36,983 nucleotides of DNA from MED-G78 sp964343355 (GCA_964343355.1 CAYFJC010000007.1:1-36983), one strand, 5' to 3'; shown: positions 1-8,389, counted from the first letter of the stretch. Made by a program: numbers and translations. Notes: a model not told the origin generated them from the letters alone.

Positions 1-98
1 ATCTTATAGGTGGTCATGGTGGTAAAAGCGGCAGATTAAATCAAATGGAAGAAACAGCAGAAGAATATTCCTTCTTATTAAATCTATTAGATAAATAA
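1..98 (+). CDS. ptrB: Oligopeptidase B (protease II), C-terminal fragment
   Basis: Only the last 31 codons are inside the window; the frame begins at base 3 and ends at TAA 96-98. The peptide contains GHGGKSGR followed by EETAEEYSFLLNLL. This matches the C-terminal end of oligopeptidase B (S9A prolyl-oligopeptidase family), where the His of GHGGKSGR belongs to the Ser-Asp-His triad. These enzymes are cytosolic serine peptidases that cut short peptides after Arg or Lys. The match is short but distinctive. The symbol rests on remembered family sequence, and other S9 members have similar ends. Confidence 0.6.
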   Translation, partial: LIGGHGGKSGRLNQMEETAEEYSFLLNLLDK

Positions 99-122
99 AA
101 GCTAGTTTTCTACTTTTTAAGT

Positions 123-148
123 AAAAAAAAGCGCCCGAAGACGCTTTT
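123..148 (-). terminator. Intrinsic terminator with UUCG tetraloop
   Basis: Read leftward, the RNA forms a 9-bp stem (AAAAGCGTC / GGCGCTTTT, one G-U pair) closed by a C(UUCG)G tetraloop and followed by a run of eight U (complement of 123-130). It sits 15 bases beyond the stop of the leftward gene at 164-571 and is a textbook rho-independent terminator for it. Read rightward the same hairpin ends in only four U, so it may also stop the oligopeptidase B transcript, less strongly. Confidence 0.8.
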
Positions 149-163
149 ATAGAGCAAAGTAAT

Positions 164-571
164 TTACGCTTTTTTCATCCAGGTTTGAACTAATTGCATA
201 ACCACAACAGATCCTAGAAATACCCATTGCACAGGGTTAACAGCCGGATCTCCGATTCTAGCTATAACTCCTTCAGCACCAGGGCCCATATCAACTCCTG
301 TAGATTTAAGCATTGCAAAAGCTTCAGCAGTATTTTGCATAGCTAAACCTGCTTGCATAAATGTACCTAATGTAAACATTGCAACTGATAAACAAAAAGC
401 AGTCGTTAGTACTTTTCCTAATAACGGTGTCGATGCATCGTTATAAATATTATTTGTGAATCTAAATCCAACCCATATCAAAAAAGCACATCCAGCAAAC
501 CAGACAGCTTGATTTAAATAAGCTACATTTAAAAGCATCCATAAGTCGTAAGCATTATCGTTCCATTCCAT
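164..571 (-). CDS. Small integral membrane protein, function unknown
   Basis: 135 residues with three likely membrane segments (about 15-38, 50-77 and 111-133) and an MKKA C-terminus. The middle loop is small-residue and acidic (GVDMGPGAEGV). I do not recognise the family. The start is well supported: a strong Shine-Dalgarno (AGGGGA) lies about 6 bases before the ATG. The gene is a single transcription unit, with a predicted promoter upstream and a UUCG terminator downstream, which suggests an independently expressed protein rather than an operon member. No signal-peptide cleavage site stands out. Confidence 0.75.
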   Translation of the reverse strand: MEWNDNAYDLWMLLNVAYLNQAVWFAGCAFLIWVGFRFTNNIYNDASTPLLGKVLTTAFCLSVAMFTLGTFMQAGLAMQNTAEAFAMLKSTGVDMGPGAEGVIARIGDPAVNPVQWVFLGSVVVMQLVQTWMKKA

Positions 572-603
572 TATCTATCCCCTTTTTTATTAATATTAAA
601 TAT

Positions 604-632
604 ATATTAAATTTTTTTTATAAATGTAGCAA
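604..632 (-). promoter_or_regulatory. Predicted sigma-70 promoter for the 164-571 gene
   Basis: On the minus strand a TTGCTA hexamer (627-632) lies 17 bases from TAATAT (604-609), in an AT-rich spacer just upstream of the membrane-protein gene. Spacing and both hexamers fit a housekeeping promoter. In DNA this AT-rich, -10-like strings are common, so support is moderate. Confidence 0.4.
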
Positions 633-679
633 AGATTAACTATAAAGTTTCTATAATAAAAAATAGTTAAAAAATGAAA

Positions 680-3178
680 TCAATTATTATTTAGCAGCTT
701 ATCAAGCTTAAAGTAAATAAAGTTATAGTGAGATGATTTCATTTTATTTTTTCGTGTAAATGAATGTACATCATTAATAGCTTTAAAAATCTCAGCTTTT
801 GATACTTCATCATATTTACCTTTATTAAATCCATCGATTAATAGGTCCACATAAGTAGACTGAAGATTTCTTTTAAAAGTATCTGGCTCTTCACCTTTAA
901 CAAATATTGCACTATTTAAATCAGATAAAACCTCATCCGGCATATATTCATTTCCATATAAACCACTATTAACTAATCTCTTCATAACTTTTGGATGTAA
1001 TATATTGGAGAGAATATTTTTTTGACTAGAAAGAACTAAAGCATGAAAGTCAGGATCATTATTACCGGACCTTGATCTTGTATCTCTTTCATACATTAAG
1101 TTAGCAAGAATCTTTGGGTCATAATCCATTGAGCCATTTGAAAATACTTTTTCAGACAATAAATTCATTGCTTGTTTTTGTTTTGCGTAAGGAACTGCTT
1201 CTAAAATACTTTTACCACTTTGAACACTTGATATTTTATTTACATATACACCGCCTATTTGCTGTGCAACAGTCTCAAGAAACCTTCCCTTAGTTCTAAA
1301 AAATCTGAAAAAAGCATTTGTATAATTATTAAAACCATCTTCATCAGCAAATATAGCTGGAAGTTCTTGAATCTTTTCGTCAATGATTTGTATGATATCT
1401 GACGCATATGTTATTGGATCGTTGCTCATATCGTATCTTTTAGTTCTTGGATCGATATTATTTCCAGGATAGGACATAGCTTCGTCATCTGTTCCAAAAT
1501 TTAATTCTGGTTTCACCGAATCTAAAAGCATCATTTTACGATCTTCATCAGTCAGGCCTGGTGTATAACCAAATTTGATTGCCCATTTATCATATTCACC
1601 TGGGACTGTTGAAAAGAAAATACCTTGCTTAACTCCCTTTGGTGCAACATTAATAGGGTCATAATCCATAACAGAATTCATAATAGTGTTACCAGTAAGT
1701 TCTTTGTTATGAATTTCTACAGGACTATATTTAAAACTACCCCTAAAATTATGCCTAAGCCCTAAAGTATGACCAACCTCATGCAATGTGAGATTTGTAA
1801 TGTATTGCATTAAAGGGTCGTTATCTTTTGTATATCCATATAATTTTCTGTAGTTATAGCCCAATTTAACTGCCAGCAATTTATTAACTACATCTGCAGA
1901 TATAATTTCACCAGTTAAAGGATTAGTAACGCTAGGACCAAAACCCAAGAGACTTGCATCTGGTTCAGATGACCATCTTACGACGTTATAGTCATAGTCA
2001 GCTGCATCCCATGTAGCATCTTTTGGTTGTATTTTTGCAACTATGGCATTCTTAAAACCTGCTTCTTCAAAAGCAATATTCCAATTTTCAATACCGGCAA
2101 CAACAGCAGGAATTATTTCTTCTGGAGTAGAGTTTTCAACCCAATACACGATTGGTTCAACTGGTTCTGATAATTTGGCATCAGGATCTTTTTTTATTAA
2201 TCTCCACTTATTTATAAGAGCAAAATTTGGAAAATTTTTATATGACGTCAGATCTGTTGATTTATTTACAAAATAACCAATCCTATGATCATTCACTCTT
2301 GGTTCATAATCTGTATTAGGCATTTTAATAAAAATATGTCTACTAGTTACAGAAAGATATCTAGGATCAGCAACAGCTGAAACAGAATATGCATCTGAAT
2401 TAGGTGCTTTATTTTCATATGCAAATGTAACCTCAACAGCGGTATTAGTTTTATTGCTATAGACATTATTTATTAAGGTTTTCTCAGAACTAGGTTTCCC
2501 GTAATTTACAGAAACATATTCTCTATATTCTTCAGGAACATAACTTATAGCTTCTATTTTTTCTGACATCATGAACTTATTAACACTTATTAATACTGCA
2601 TTCTTGGATCTTGCTATTGGATTGAAGGTTTCTATAAATGCTTCTGTGATATTAGTAACACTAGATTTTGCAATATTATTATCATCACCATATATATAAG
2701 AAGTGTTGATTTTATAGAGGCCAATCTTATCGTTTTTAAAATTTCTAAATTCTAATACTATCCCATCTGAAGGACGACCTCCTGTAAGAGTACTGCCTTG
2801 AGGAGCATTCATCACATATGCAAAATATAGAAATTGCTCATCTAAATCTTTATTTTCTATTTTTAAATAGTAATTTGTTTTATCCTCATCAGCATAAATC
2901 TTTAAATAACCTTCAATAATTTCCAACCCTTCATCTTCAATAAATTCTTCAACAGAAGACATATCATCTTTAGCACACTTCTTTTTTTCTTTATTACTTT
3001 TTGCCTTCTTCATGCATTTTTTTAGATCTGATACTTCGTCCTTAGCATCTGTCTCCTCAGAGACTTCAACTGATTCTAGATCGTCATCCTCTTGGGCTTG
3101 CATGTTTGCTGCGAAGGTAATAAACGCGAAGCCAATCACGCTGATAATAAAGTATTTATAAATATTGTTAGTTTTCAT
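680..3178 (-). CDS. Secreted zinc metalloprotease (DUF5117/DUF4953 family)
   Basis: 832 residues. An N-terminal signal peptide (about 1-29, ending NMQAQ) indicates export. Residues 30-75 are an acidic then lysine-rich linker with two cysteines (CMKKAKSNKEKKKC). The central part resembles DUF5117 and the C-terminal half DUF4953. The zinc site is HEVGHTLGLRH with H466, E467, H470 and H476, followed by a Met-turn-like SVMDYD, which places it in the metzincin-like peptidases. It probably acts in the periplasm or on the outer surface, degrading proteins or peptides for nutrition. It is a large stand-alone gene, leftward, with 105 bases to the next gene upstream. Substrate cannot be read from the sequence. 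Family assignment is strong. Confidence 0.9.
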   Translation of the reverse strand: MKTNNIYKYFIISVIGFAFITFAANMQAQEDDDLESVEVSEETDAKDEVSDLKKCMKKAKSNKEKKKCAKDDMSSVEEFIEDEGLEIIEGYLKIYADEDKTNYYLKIENKDLDEQFLYFAYVMNAPQGSTLTGGRPSDGIVLEFRNFKNDKIGLYKINTSYIYGDDNNIAKSSVTNITEAFIETFNPIARSKNAVLISVNKFMMSEKIEAISYVPEEYREYVSVNYGKPSSEKTLINNVYSNKTNTAVEVTFAYENKAPNSDAYSVSAVADPRYLSVTSRHIFIKMPNTDYEPRVNDHRIGYFVNKSTDLTSYKNFPNFALINKWRLIKKDPDAKLSEPVEPIVYWVENSTPEEIIPAVVAGIENWNIAFEEAGFKNAIVAKIQPKDATWDAADYDYNVVRWSSEPDASLLGFGPSVTNPLTGEIISADVVNKLLAVKLGYNYRKLYGYTKDNDPLMQYITNLTLHEVGHTLGLRHNFRGSFKYSPVEIHNKELTGNTIMNSVMDYDPINVAPKGVKQGIFFSTVPGEYDKWAIKFGYTPGLTDEDRKMMLLDSVKPELNFGTDDEAMSYPGNNIDPRTKRYDMSNDPITYASDIIQIIDEKIQELPAIFADEDGFNNYTNAFFRFFRTKGRFLETVAQQIGGVYVNKISSVQSGKSILEAVPYAKQKQAMNLLSEKVFSNGSMDYDPKILANLMYERDTRSRSGNNDPDFHALVLSSQKNILSNILHPKVMKRLVNSGLYGNEYMPDEVLSDLNSAIFVKGEEPDTFKRNLQSTYVDLLIDGFNKGKYDEVSKAEIFKAINDVHSFTRKNKMKSSHYNFIYFKLDKLLNNN

Positions 3179-3230
3179 ATTATTTGTTGTATTTAGTGTC
3201 AGTAATTTTATATTAGAAATATATAGACTA

Positions 3231-3246
3231 ATAGCATTGATGCTAT
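3231..3246. repeat. Perfect inverted repeat between small ORF and protease gene
   Basis: ATAGCAT and ATGCTAT flank a 2-base centre, forming a short hairpin or operator-like palindrome 53 bases upstream of the metalloprotease start and just past the 52-codon ORF. No U-run follows on either strand, so it is not a canonical terminator. A regulator site is possible but unproven. Confidence 0.35.
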
Positions 3247-3283
3247 GAAAAATGCATTAGAGGAAATTTATTGATTAAACTTT

Positions 3284-3442
3284 CTATTTATTTACCCTTT
3301 TTAAAAATTCACTCTTTGGTTCCCACATTTCTATTAGATCCCCTGATTTAGATGTTTCTGAGGAATAACCTACAAAATAGATAATTCTGCCCTTCTTATC
3401 TTTTTTTGTATCTCCATATGACCAACCCTTCTTTTTAGTCAT
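3284..3442 (-). CDS. 52-residue unknown protein downstream of the DUF2237 gene
   Basis: An ATG-to-TAG ORF of 52 codons beginning MTKKKGWSYGDTKKDKKGRI and ending EFLKRVNK. Its ATG (3440-3442) lies three bases after the TAA of the DUF2237 gene on the same strand (TAA-CCC-ATG), so translation is probably coupled. Composition is Lys/Gly/aromatic with no membrane segment: a small basic soluble protein. I do not recognise the family. Position, spacing and amino-acid composition support a real gene, but there is no independent Shine-Dalgarno. Confidence 0.55.
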   Translation of the reverse strand: MTKKKGWSYGDTKKDKKGRIIYFVGYSSETSKSGDLIEMWEPKSEFLKRVNK

Positions 3443-3445
3443 GGG

Positions 3446-3814
3446 TTAATTTAAATCAACTGAAAATTCTTTTAATACTTCAATATCGATTATTGTGGCT
3501 GCTTTTTTATGAGTTCTTTTTAGAAAAACCTTTGGAGCGAAACCATGCTCATAAGCTTCCTTCCATCTTTCTGCACATAGACACCAAGAATCACCCTCAC
3601 TTAATCCAGGAAAATTAAATTCTGGTCTTGGAGTAGATAAATCATTACCTCTTGCTTTAGAAAAACTTAGAAATTCATTTGTTATTAAGGAACAGACAAT
3701 ATGTAGACCCATATCCAATTTACCAGTGTGACAAAAACCATCTCTAAAAAATCCAGTTACTGGATTAGAACAACATTCATTAATTGGTTCATCAAATACA
3801 TTGGTTTGATTCAT
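3446..3814 (-). CDS. DUF2237 family protein
   Basis: 122 residues that match the DUF2237 family closely over almost the whole length: NVFDEPINECCSNPVTGFFR, then DGFCHTGKLDMGLHIVC, FLSFSKARGNDLSTPRPEF, FPGLSEGDSWCLCAERW and the APKVFLKRTHKKA end. Conserved cysteines and the GxFRDGxCxTG segment are intact. The family's biochemical role is not established as far as I know; it is a small soluble protein widespread in bacteria and some algae. It heads a two-gene unit with the 52-codon ORF downstream and is divergent from the 3853 gene, with only 38 bases between them. Confidence 0.9.
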   Translation of the reverse strand: MNQTNVFDEPINECCSNPVTGFFRDGFCHTGKLDMGLHIVCSLITNEFLSFSKARGNDLSTPRPEFNFPGLSEGDSWCLCAERWKEAYEHGFAPKVFLKRTHKKAATIIDIEVLKEFSVDLN

Positions 3815-3852
3815 AAGGATTATTTAAATTAGAGTTAATATCTGCATAATAT

Positions 3853-4158
3853 ATGCTAACTTACAAACATAAGTACAGATTATTTCTTATGATTAATGAT
3901 AACTTGATAATAAAAGAACTTTTACCCGATCTTGAGTTAAAAAATTCTTTTAAGACTACACCTGAGTATTTAAATTACATCAGTAACTCTATAGATCAAG
4001 TCATAGCTCAGGCTGAGCATTTACTTTTAACAGGCCACTCTAAGTTGACTCCAATATACAAAATAAAAACTATATTTACTAACAAGCCTCTTGATTTAAA
4101 TGACATAAAAGAAATAGAGCAACAAGCAAATAAAATTAGAGTCTTTACTCAAAACTAA
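3853..4158 (+). CDS. Small unknown protein, first of a coupled pair
   Basis: 101 residues from the ATG at 3853, or 89 from the ATG at 3889 (MINDNLIIKELL). A -10-like CATAAT at 3845-3850 lies so close to the first ATG that transcription would start near or past it, so I favour 3889. Neither start has a good Shine-Dalgarno. The protein looks alpha-helical and soluble, with mixed Lys/Glu/Leu composition and no membrane segment. It is not recognised. Its stop overlaps the next start by one base (TAATG), so the two genes are almost certainly co-translated. Confidence 0.6.
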   Translation: MLTYKHKYRLFLMINDNLIIKELLPDLELKNSFKTTPEYLNYISNSIDQVIAQAEHLLLTGHSKLTPIYKIKTIFTNKPLDLNDIKEIEQQANKIRVFTQN

Positions 4159-4352
4159 TGGCTGCAAATAAAAATATTAGAGATTTATTTAGTGATGGTT
4201 GGAATAAGCTATTTGGTAAAGATGAAGAAAAGAGTAAATTAAGAACACAAAGTCTGTATAGGGCACAAAAAGGTATATTAAATGTTGGAACCCCTCATGA
4301 CTGGGAAGATTATAAAAAATATAAAGCTGAAGAAGAAAAAGGTAAAACCTAA
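4158..4352 (+). CDS. 64-residue unknown basic protein
   Basis: MAANKNIRDLFSDGWNKLFG begins a lysine-rich, highly charged small protein that ends in a Lys/Glu tail (KYKAEEEKGKT). There is no membrane segment or known motif. Start and stop are fixed by the TAATG overlap with the upstream gene. The 3' end lies one base from the converging dehydrogenase gene, with no terminator visible between them. Function unknown; existence is supported by coupling and codon-like composition. Confidence 0.6.
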   Translation: MAANKNIRDLFSDGWNKLFGKDEEKSKLRTQSLYRAQKGILNVGTPHDWEDYKKYKAEEEKGKT

Positions 4353-4353
4353 A

Positions 4354-5226
4354 TTATATTAATTTTTTTTGCAGTGATTTTATTAAGCTAGAGGTATCTT
4401 GAGTGCCGCCACCCTTCTCACTAAGAGCAATATATTCATCAAGAATACCCTGAACAGTTACTAAAGATACTCCATTAATACCGGCCTGATTAATAGCAAT
4501 TTTTAAATCTTTAATCATTAGATCTACTCCAAACCCAAAATCAAATTCCCCTTTAACCATAGTATGAAATCTATTATCTAGTTGCCAAGATTGAGCTGCT
4601 CCTGATGAAATGGCATTAAATACTTTATTTAAATCTAATCCCTCTTGAGCTTTGGCAAAGTTAATTGCTTCAGATAAAGACTTTATAACTCCAGTTATAC
4701 AGATTTGGTTAATCATCTTTGTTAATTGGCCTGAACCTGAAAGGCCTATATATTCAATTACCTTTGAGTAATGAGTCATAATTGATGTTATTTGCTCTAT
4801 AGACTGCTCATCACCTCCAACCATGATAGCTAATTGACCATTTATAGCGCCAAGCTCTCCACCTGAAACTGGTGCATCATAAAAAGAGATATCCTTTGCT
4901 TTATATTGACTGTATGTGTCTCTTACAAGCTCTACTGATGTTGTAGAGTGATCAATAATAAAGCCACCAGGGTTGATCTTATTTACTAAATTATCATCAG
5001 TTAGAATATCGGCTATAGATTTATCATCTTTAAGACATGTAATAACTATATCTATTTTACTAGGCAGGTCAGCAAGAGTCTCGCAATGTGGTTTGTTAAA
5101 TGTAGCAGTCCATAACTGAGATTTGTTAACAGAGCGATTGAAAACTGTGACGTCACATCCAGCATTAGCTAAATGCCCTGCCATTGGAAACCCCATTCTT
5201 CCTAGTCCAATAAACACTATCTTCAT
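4354..5226 (-). CDS. 3-hydroxyisobutyrate dehydrogenase family NAD(P)-dependent reductase
   Basis: 290 residues, the usual length of beta-hydroxyacid dehydrogenases. The N-terminal Rossmann fold starts with GLGRMGFPMAGHLANAG (7-23). The substrate-binding signature is DAPVSGGELGAINGQLAIMVGG (118-138), and the catalytic lysine is K170 in GSGQLTKMINQ. Members oxidise 3-hydroxyisobutyrate or reduce tartronate semialdehyde or related acids; the exact substrate cannot be decided. It is the last gene of a leftward operon, six bases after the GH16 gene and downstream of an amino-acid symporter, which fits a catabolic role. It is cytosolic. The family call is strong and the substrate is open. Confidence 0.88.
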   Translation of the reverse strand: MKIVFIGLGRMGFPMAGHLANAGCDVTVFNRSVNKSQLWTATFNKPHCETLADLPSKIDIVITCLKDDKSIADILTDDNLVNKINPGGFIIDHSTTSVELVRDTYSQYKAKDISFYDAPVSGGELGAINGQLAIMVGGDEQSIEQITSIMTHYSKVIEYIGLSGSGQLTKMINQICITGVIKSLSEAINFAKAQEGLDLNKVFNAISSGAAQSWQLDNRFHTMVKGEFDFGFGVDLMIKDLKIAINQAGINGVSLVTVQGILDEYIALSEKGGGTQDTSSLIKSLQKKLI

Positions 5227-5232
5227 TGAGGT

Positions 5233-6447
5233 TTAGTCCGATGATAGTTTTTCATACTTAATCCAATCCACGAGAAGCCTTTTTTTGTCATCACAAAGAT
5301 TTGGATTACAGCAATCACACATTTCGGATGGCGATGGGGAGCCAACAAAGTTGCCACCTACAGCCATGTTAATTATTAAATAGAATTTCTCATTAAAAGG
5401 ATAATTAACACCTTCTGCAAATTCAGATTTATCAATTTCAAAAATAGTACTTTGATTATCTAAAATAAATTTCATTGATGAGTCTGTCCATTCGAATCTA
5501 ATTTCATGAAATACTTCATTAAAATTGTTTTCTTGTGACTCGTAATAGGTAGCTCCTTGGTATATATGACCACCATTATGGTAGTGAACTGTAGAGAGAA
5601 CCTCTTGGGGATTTTGACCACGATACTCCATCAAATCTATCTCACCGCTAAATGGCCAGCCACCATAAATTGATTCACTCGGCATCATCCAAATAGCAGG
5701 CCACAAACCTTGCCCAATAGGATTTTTAAATCTAACAGTAAGACGACCGTTACTTTCGAAATCAACTTTTTGATAAGAATCAATTTTTGCTGAAGTATAA
5801 GAATATTGACCATACTCATCTTGAGCATTCTCAACTAAGGCTGTAATTTTTAAACAACCCTCTTCTATATACAAATTATTAGCGCTATTGCTATAGTATT
5901 GTTGTTCGCTATTACCCCAACCACCTATACCTTGAGCTTGTCCATTACCAATAATAGAAGTCCAATTATCTAGATTTAATTCACTGTCATTAAAATCATC
6001 AGACCAGATAATATCGTAACCATTGGTTGCTCCTACTGATGTTGTGCTGTCACAATTTTCTTTAATAAAAATATTTACCGTCAAAGAACTTGAAGCGGTA
6101 TATTCTCCATCTGTAACATTAATCGTAAAAAAGAAATCAGCTTTTGTTGAATAACTTGGGGCTGTAATAAAAGTGATAACACCCAAAGCAGTGATATTAA
6201 AATAGTCTTTATCTGTTCCAGAAAGTGAAAATGTTAAAGAGTCATCATCATCATCTTGAGCTATAGCTGTGATTAAATCAGTTTGATTCTCAACAACTGA
6301 AATTTCAGATGGCAAGTCTACGAAATAAGGCGCGCTATTGGGTGCTGGAGCAGGACCACTATAACTGCTGCCACCACCTCCTCCACAAGAAGTTAAGACA
6401 ACAAGCAGGAAGAAAGCTAAGCAATTACGTGATTGATAATTAGTCAT
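5233..6447 (-). CDS. GH16 beta-glucanase (laminarinase-like) lipoprotein with cadherin-like domain
   Basis: 404 residues. A lipoprotein signal peptide ends in the lipobox LTSC with C21 as the lipidated residue, followed by a Gly/Ser/Pro linker. Residues about 38-128 form a cadherin-like beta domain (FVDLPSEISVVENQTDLITAI, acidic DDDDDS turn). Residues 145-400 are a GH16 fold with the catalytic motif EIDLME (E269 nucleophile, D271, E274 acid/base) in the beta-bulge form typical of laminarinases. WPAIWMMP and WGNSEQQYY are further GH16 landmarks. It probably hydrolyses beta-1,3-glucan such as algal laminarin at the outer membrane. The gene lies between a symporter and a dehydrogenase in one operon. 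Confidence 0.92.
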   Translation of the reverse strand: MTNYQSRNCLAFFLLVVLTSCGGGGGSSYSGPAPAPNSAPYFVDLPSEISVVENQTDLITAIAQDDDDDSLTFSLSGTDKDYFNITALGVITFITAPSYSTKADFFFTINVTDGEYTASSSLTVNIFIKENCDSTTSVGATNGYDIIWSDDFNDSELNLDNWTSIIGNGQAQGIGGWGNSEQQYYSNSANNLYIEEGCLKITALVENAQDEYGQYSYTSAKIDSYQKVDFESNGRLTVRFKNPIGQGLWPAIWMMPSESIYGGWPFSGEIDLMEYRGQNPQEVLSTVHYHNGGHIYQGATYYESQENNFNEVFHEIRFEWTDSSMKFILDNQSTIFEIDKSEFAEGVNYPFNEKFYLIINMAVGGNFVGSPSPSEMCDCCNPNLCDDKKRLLVDWIKYEKLSSD

Positions 6448-6456
6448 ATTGATAAT

Positions 6457-8130
6457 TTATTTTTTTATAACATACGAGTCAGACATAGACTTCATTTCTT
6501 TCCTTAAGATTATTAAGGCTATGATATTTGGTATAGTCACCAAGGGTCCTATTATGTAAGCTAAATTCCATACCACTTCAGTATCAATTATCGCTGCCAT
6601 AAAGAAACAGGCTACATAAACAAGCCTATACCAAAAAACACTCTTTTCACCAAATACATAAGCTGCTGACCTATCCCCATAATAAGACCACGCAATTGCT
6701 GTAGAGAAAGCAAATAAAAGCAAACCAAGAGCAACTATATAGCCACCATAGACGCCAAGAACACCAGATTTAAATGCTACGGCAGTTAATTCGGCTGAAT
6801 GAACTAATGATTTTCCTTTTAAGATCAGGCCATTAGTGGTTATGACACCATCTTCTATATTTACAGAACCTTCGTATTTATCTGTTGATTCACCAATAGG
6901 GTTATTGTTGTAAATAACAACATCCTCAGCTATAGATTTTTTATGAATAATCGTTACAGATTGGTCAGTTGAATCTGTAATCACTCCATTAGTCACCATA
7001 ACAGTTCCAGTAAATGACTTAACTTCAGATTCAAGATTATTAATAAAATACCTTAATTGATCTACATCCTCTATTTTATCTTCAGAGTAGGCCCCAGAGA
7101 TAAATGTTGTTGATGTTTTATCAAAATCATTTTGATGCTTTTCAGACCAAGCTCCACTAGACAAGATAACTAAAGCTGTAATAGTACAAACTACTAGAGT
7201 ATCAATAAATGGCTCGAGTATAGAAACAATACCCTCCTCAACAGGATCTTCTGTTTTAGAAGATGCGTGAGCAATAGGAGAAGAGCCTTGACCAGCTTCA
7301 TTCGAAAAAGCTCCCCTTGCTACACCTTTTTGCATAGCTAATGCAAAACTAGCACCAAGGAATCCACCTACAGCTGAAGAGCCTGTAAATACCTGCGAAA
7401 ATATTTGTGAAAATGAAGGGATAATATTTTCATAGTTATCGATAATAACAACCAGTGAACCAGCTATATATATAAAGCCCATTATTGGTACAAGCTTACT
7501 AGCAATTGTTGCGATTCGTTTAATTCCACCAACGATTACCATCAAAAGAAGAACTGAGAGCACTGAGCCTGTAATGATTGGTTTAATGGAAAACTCTGAA
7601 CTTAATACTTCAGCTATATTATTAATTTGAGGCATATTACCTGTGCCTATAGCTGTAATCATCATTAGAACTGCAAACACAATAGCAAGCCATTTCATGT
7701 TCATTCCATGCTCAATATAGTAAAAAGGACCTCCAGAAATAGATCCATCAGGTAAAGTCGTTCTATACTTATGGGCAAGAGAAACTTCTGCAAACTTTGT
7801 AGTCATGCCTACAATGGCTGTTATCCACATCCAAAAAATAGCTGCAGGACCACCAATCCATATAGCAAGACCTACCCCACCAATGTTTCCAGTTCCAACC
7901 GTTCCAGATAAAGCTGTTGATAAAGCCTGAAATGGGGTTGTTTCACCTTTTGTTGTATCTTTTATATATTTACCAGTCAGTATTCTCCAGCCATGCATAA
8001 AAAATTTAAACTGAGGAAAGCCAAGATAAACTGTTAAAAATATACCTGTTCCGATTAGCATCATTGGAAACCAAGGAGCTCCACCAATATAACCATCGAG
8101 ATTAATTAAAAATTTATTAAATTCAACCAT
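6457..8130 (-). CDS. AGCS family sodium:alanine/glycine symporter with large insertion
   Basis: 557 residues, against about 450-490 for most AGCS (DagA/AlsT) carriers. Core signatures are intact: FQALSTALSGTVGTGNIGGV (68-86), TKFAEVSLAHKYR, and the GAFSNEAGQGSSPIAHA segment (273-289). Around ten membrane helices are visible. The extra length is a block at about 326-445 (between VILSSGAW and ELTAVAFKSG) that is hydrophilic and rich in beta-type residues; it lies where other members have a short loop before the next helix. It imports small amino acids with sodium across the inner membrane. It starts three bases after the glutaredoxin stop, in an operon with GH16 and dehydrogenase genes. Confidence 0.93.
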   Translation of the reverse strand: MVEFNKFLINLDGYIGGAPWFPMMLIGTGIFLTVYLGFPQFKFFMHGWRILTGKYIKDTTKGETTPFQALSTALSGTVGTGNIGGVGLAIWIGGPAAIFWMWITAIVGMTTKFAEVSLAHKYRTTLPDGSISGGPFYYIEHGMNMKWLAIVFAVLMMITAIGTGNMPQINNIAEVLSSEFSIKPIITGSVLSVLLLMVIVGGIKRIATIASKLVPIMGFIYIAGSLVVIIDNYENIIPSFSQIFSQVFTGSSAVGGFLGASFALAMQKGVARGAFSNEAGQGSSPIAHASSKTEDPVEEGIVSILEPFIDTLVVCTITALVILSSGAWSEKHQNDFDKTSTTFISGAYSEDKIEDVDQLRYFINNLESEVKSFTGTVMVTNGVITDSTDQSVTIIHKKSIAEDVVIYNNNPIGESTDKYEGSVNIEDGVITTNGLILKGKSLVHSAELTAVAFKSGVLGVYGGYIVALGLLLFAFSTAIAWSYYGDRSAAYVFGEKSVFWYRLVYVACFFMAAIIDTEVVWNLAYIIGPLVTIPNIIALIILRKEMKSMSDSYVIKK

Positions 8131-8133
8131 AAT

Positions 8134-8361
8134 TTATATCCTATTTTGGTGCCAAGCTTCAAGATCTGTATAGCCACCTATTGAATCTCCATCAACTATA
8201 ATTTGTGGAAAGGTCCTAGCGGTTGGAAATATCTTAAAAAAACTATCACGATCAAAATCCTCATCAAGCTGTTTGTAGACATACTCTAAATTATTTCGTT
8301 CACACAAAAATTTAGCTTTATCGCAGAATGGGCAATTATGTTTTCCGTATATTTCTATCAT
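8134..8361 (-). CDS. Small dithiol glutaredoxin
   Basis: 75 residues, typical of a minimal GrxC-type glutaredoxin. The active site is CPFC (10-13) after a beta strand (MIEIYGKHN). The cis-proline segment is RTFPQIIVDG, with Thr-Phe in place of the common Thr-Val, and the glutathione-binding GGYTDL follows. It reduces disulfides or glutathionylated proteins in the cytosol. First gene of the leftward operon with the symporter, GH16 and dehydrogenase genes; divergent from the SDR gene. Confidence 0.9.
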   Translation of the reverse strand: MIEIYGKHNCPFCDKAKFLCERNNLEYVYKQLDEDFDRDSFFKIFPTARTFPQIIVDGDSIGGYTDLEAWHQNRI

Positions 8362-8389
8362 GTTAGAATCCTTGTAATTAGAAACTAAT

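Noticed and set aside
2043..2276. Rightward 77-codon ORF inside the metalloprotease gene
   Set aside because: Antisense shadow of a clearly coding region; no ribosome site and no family features.
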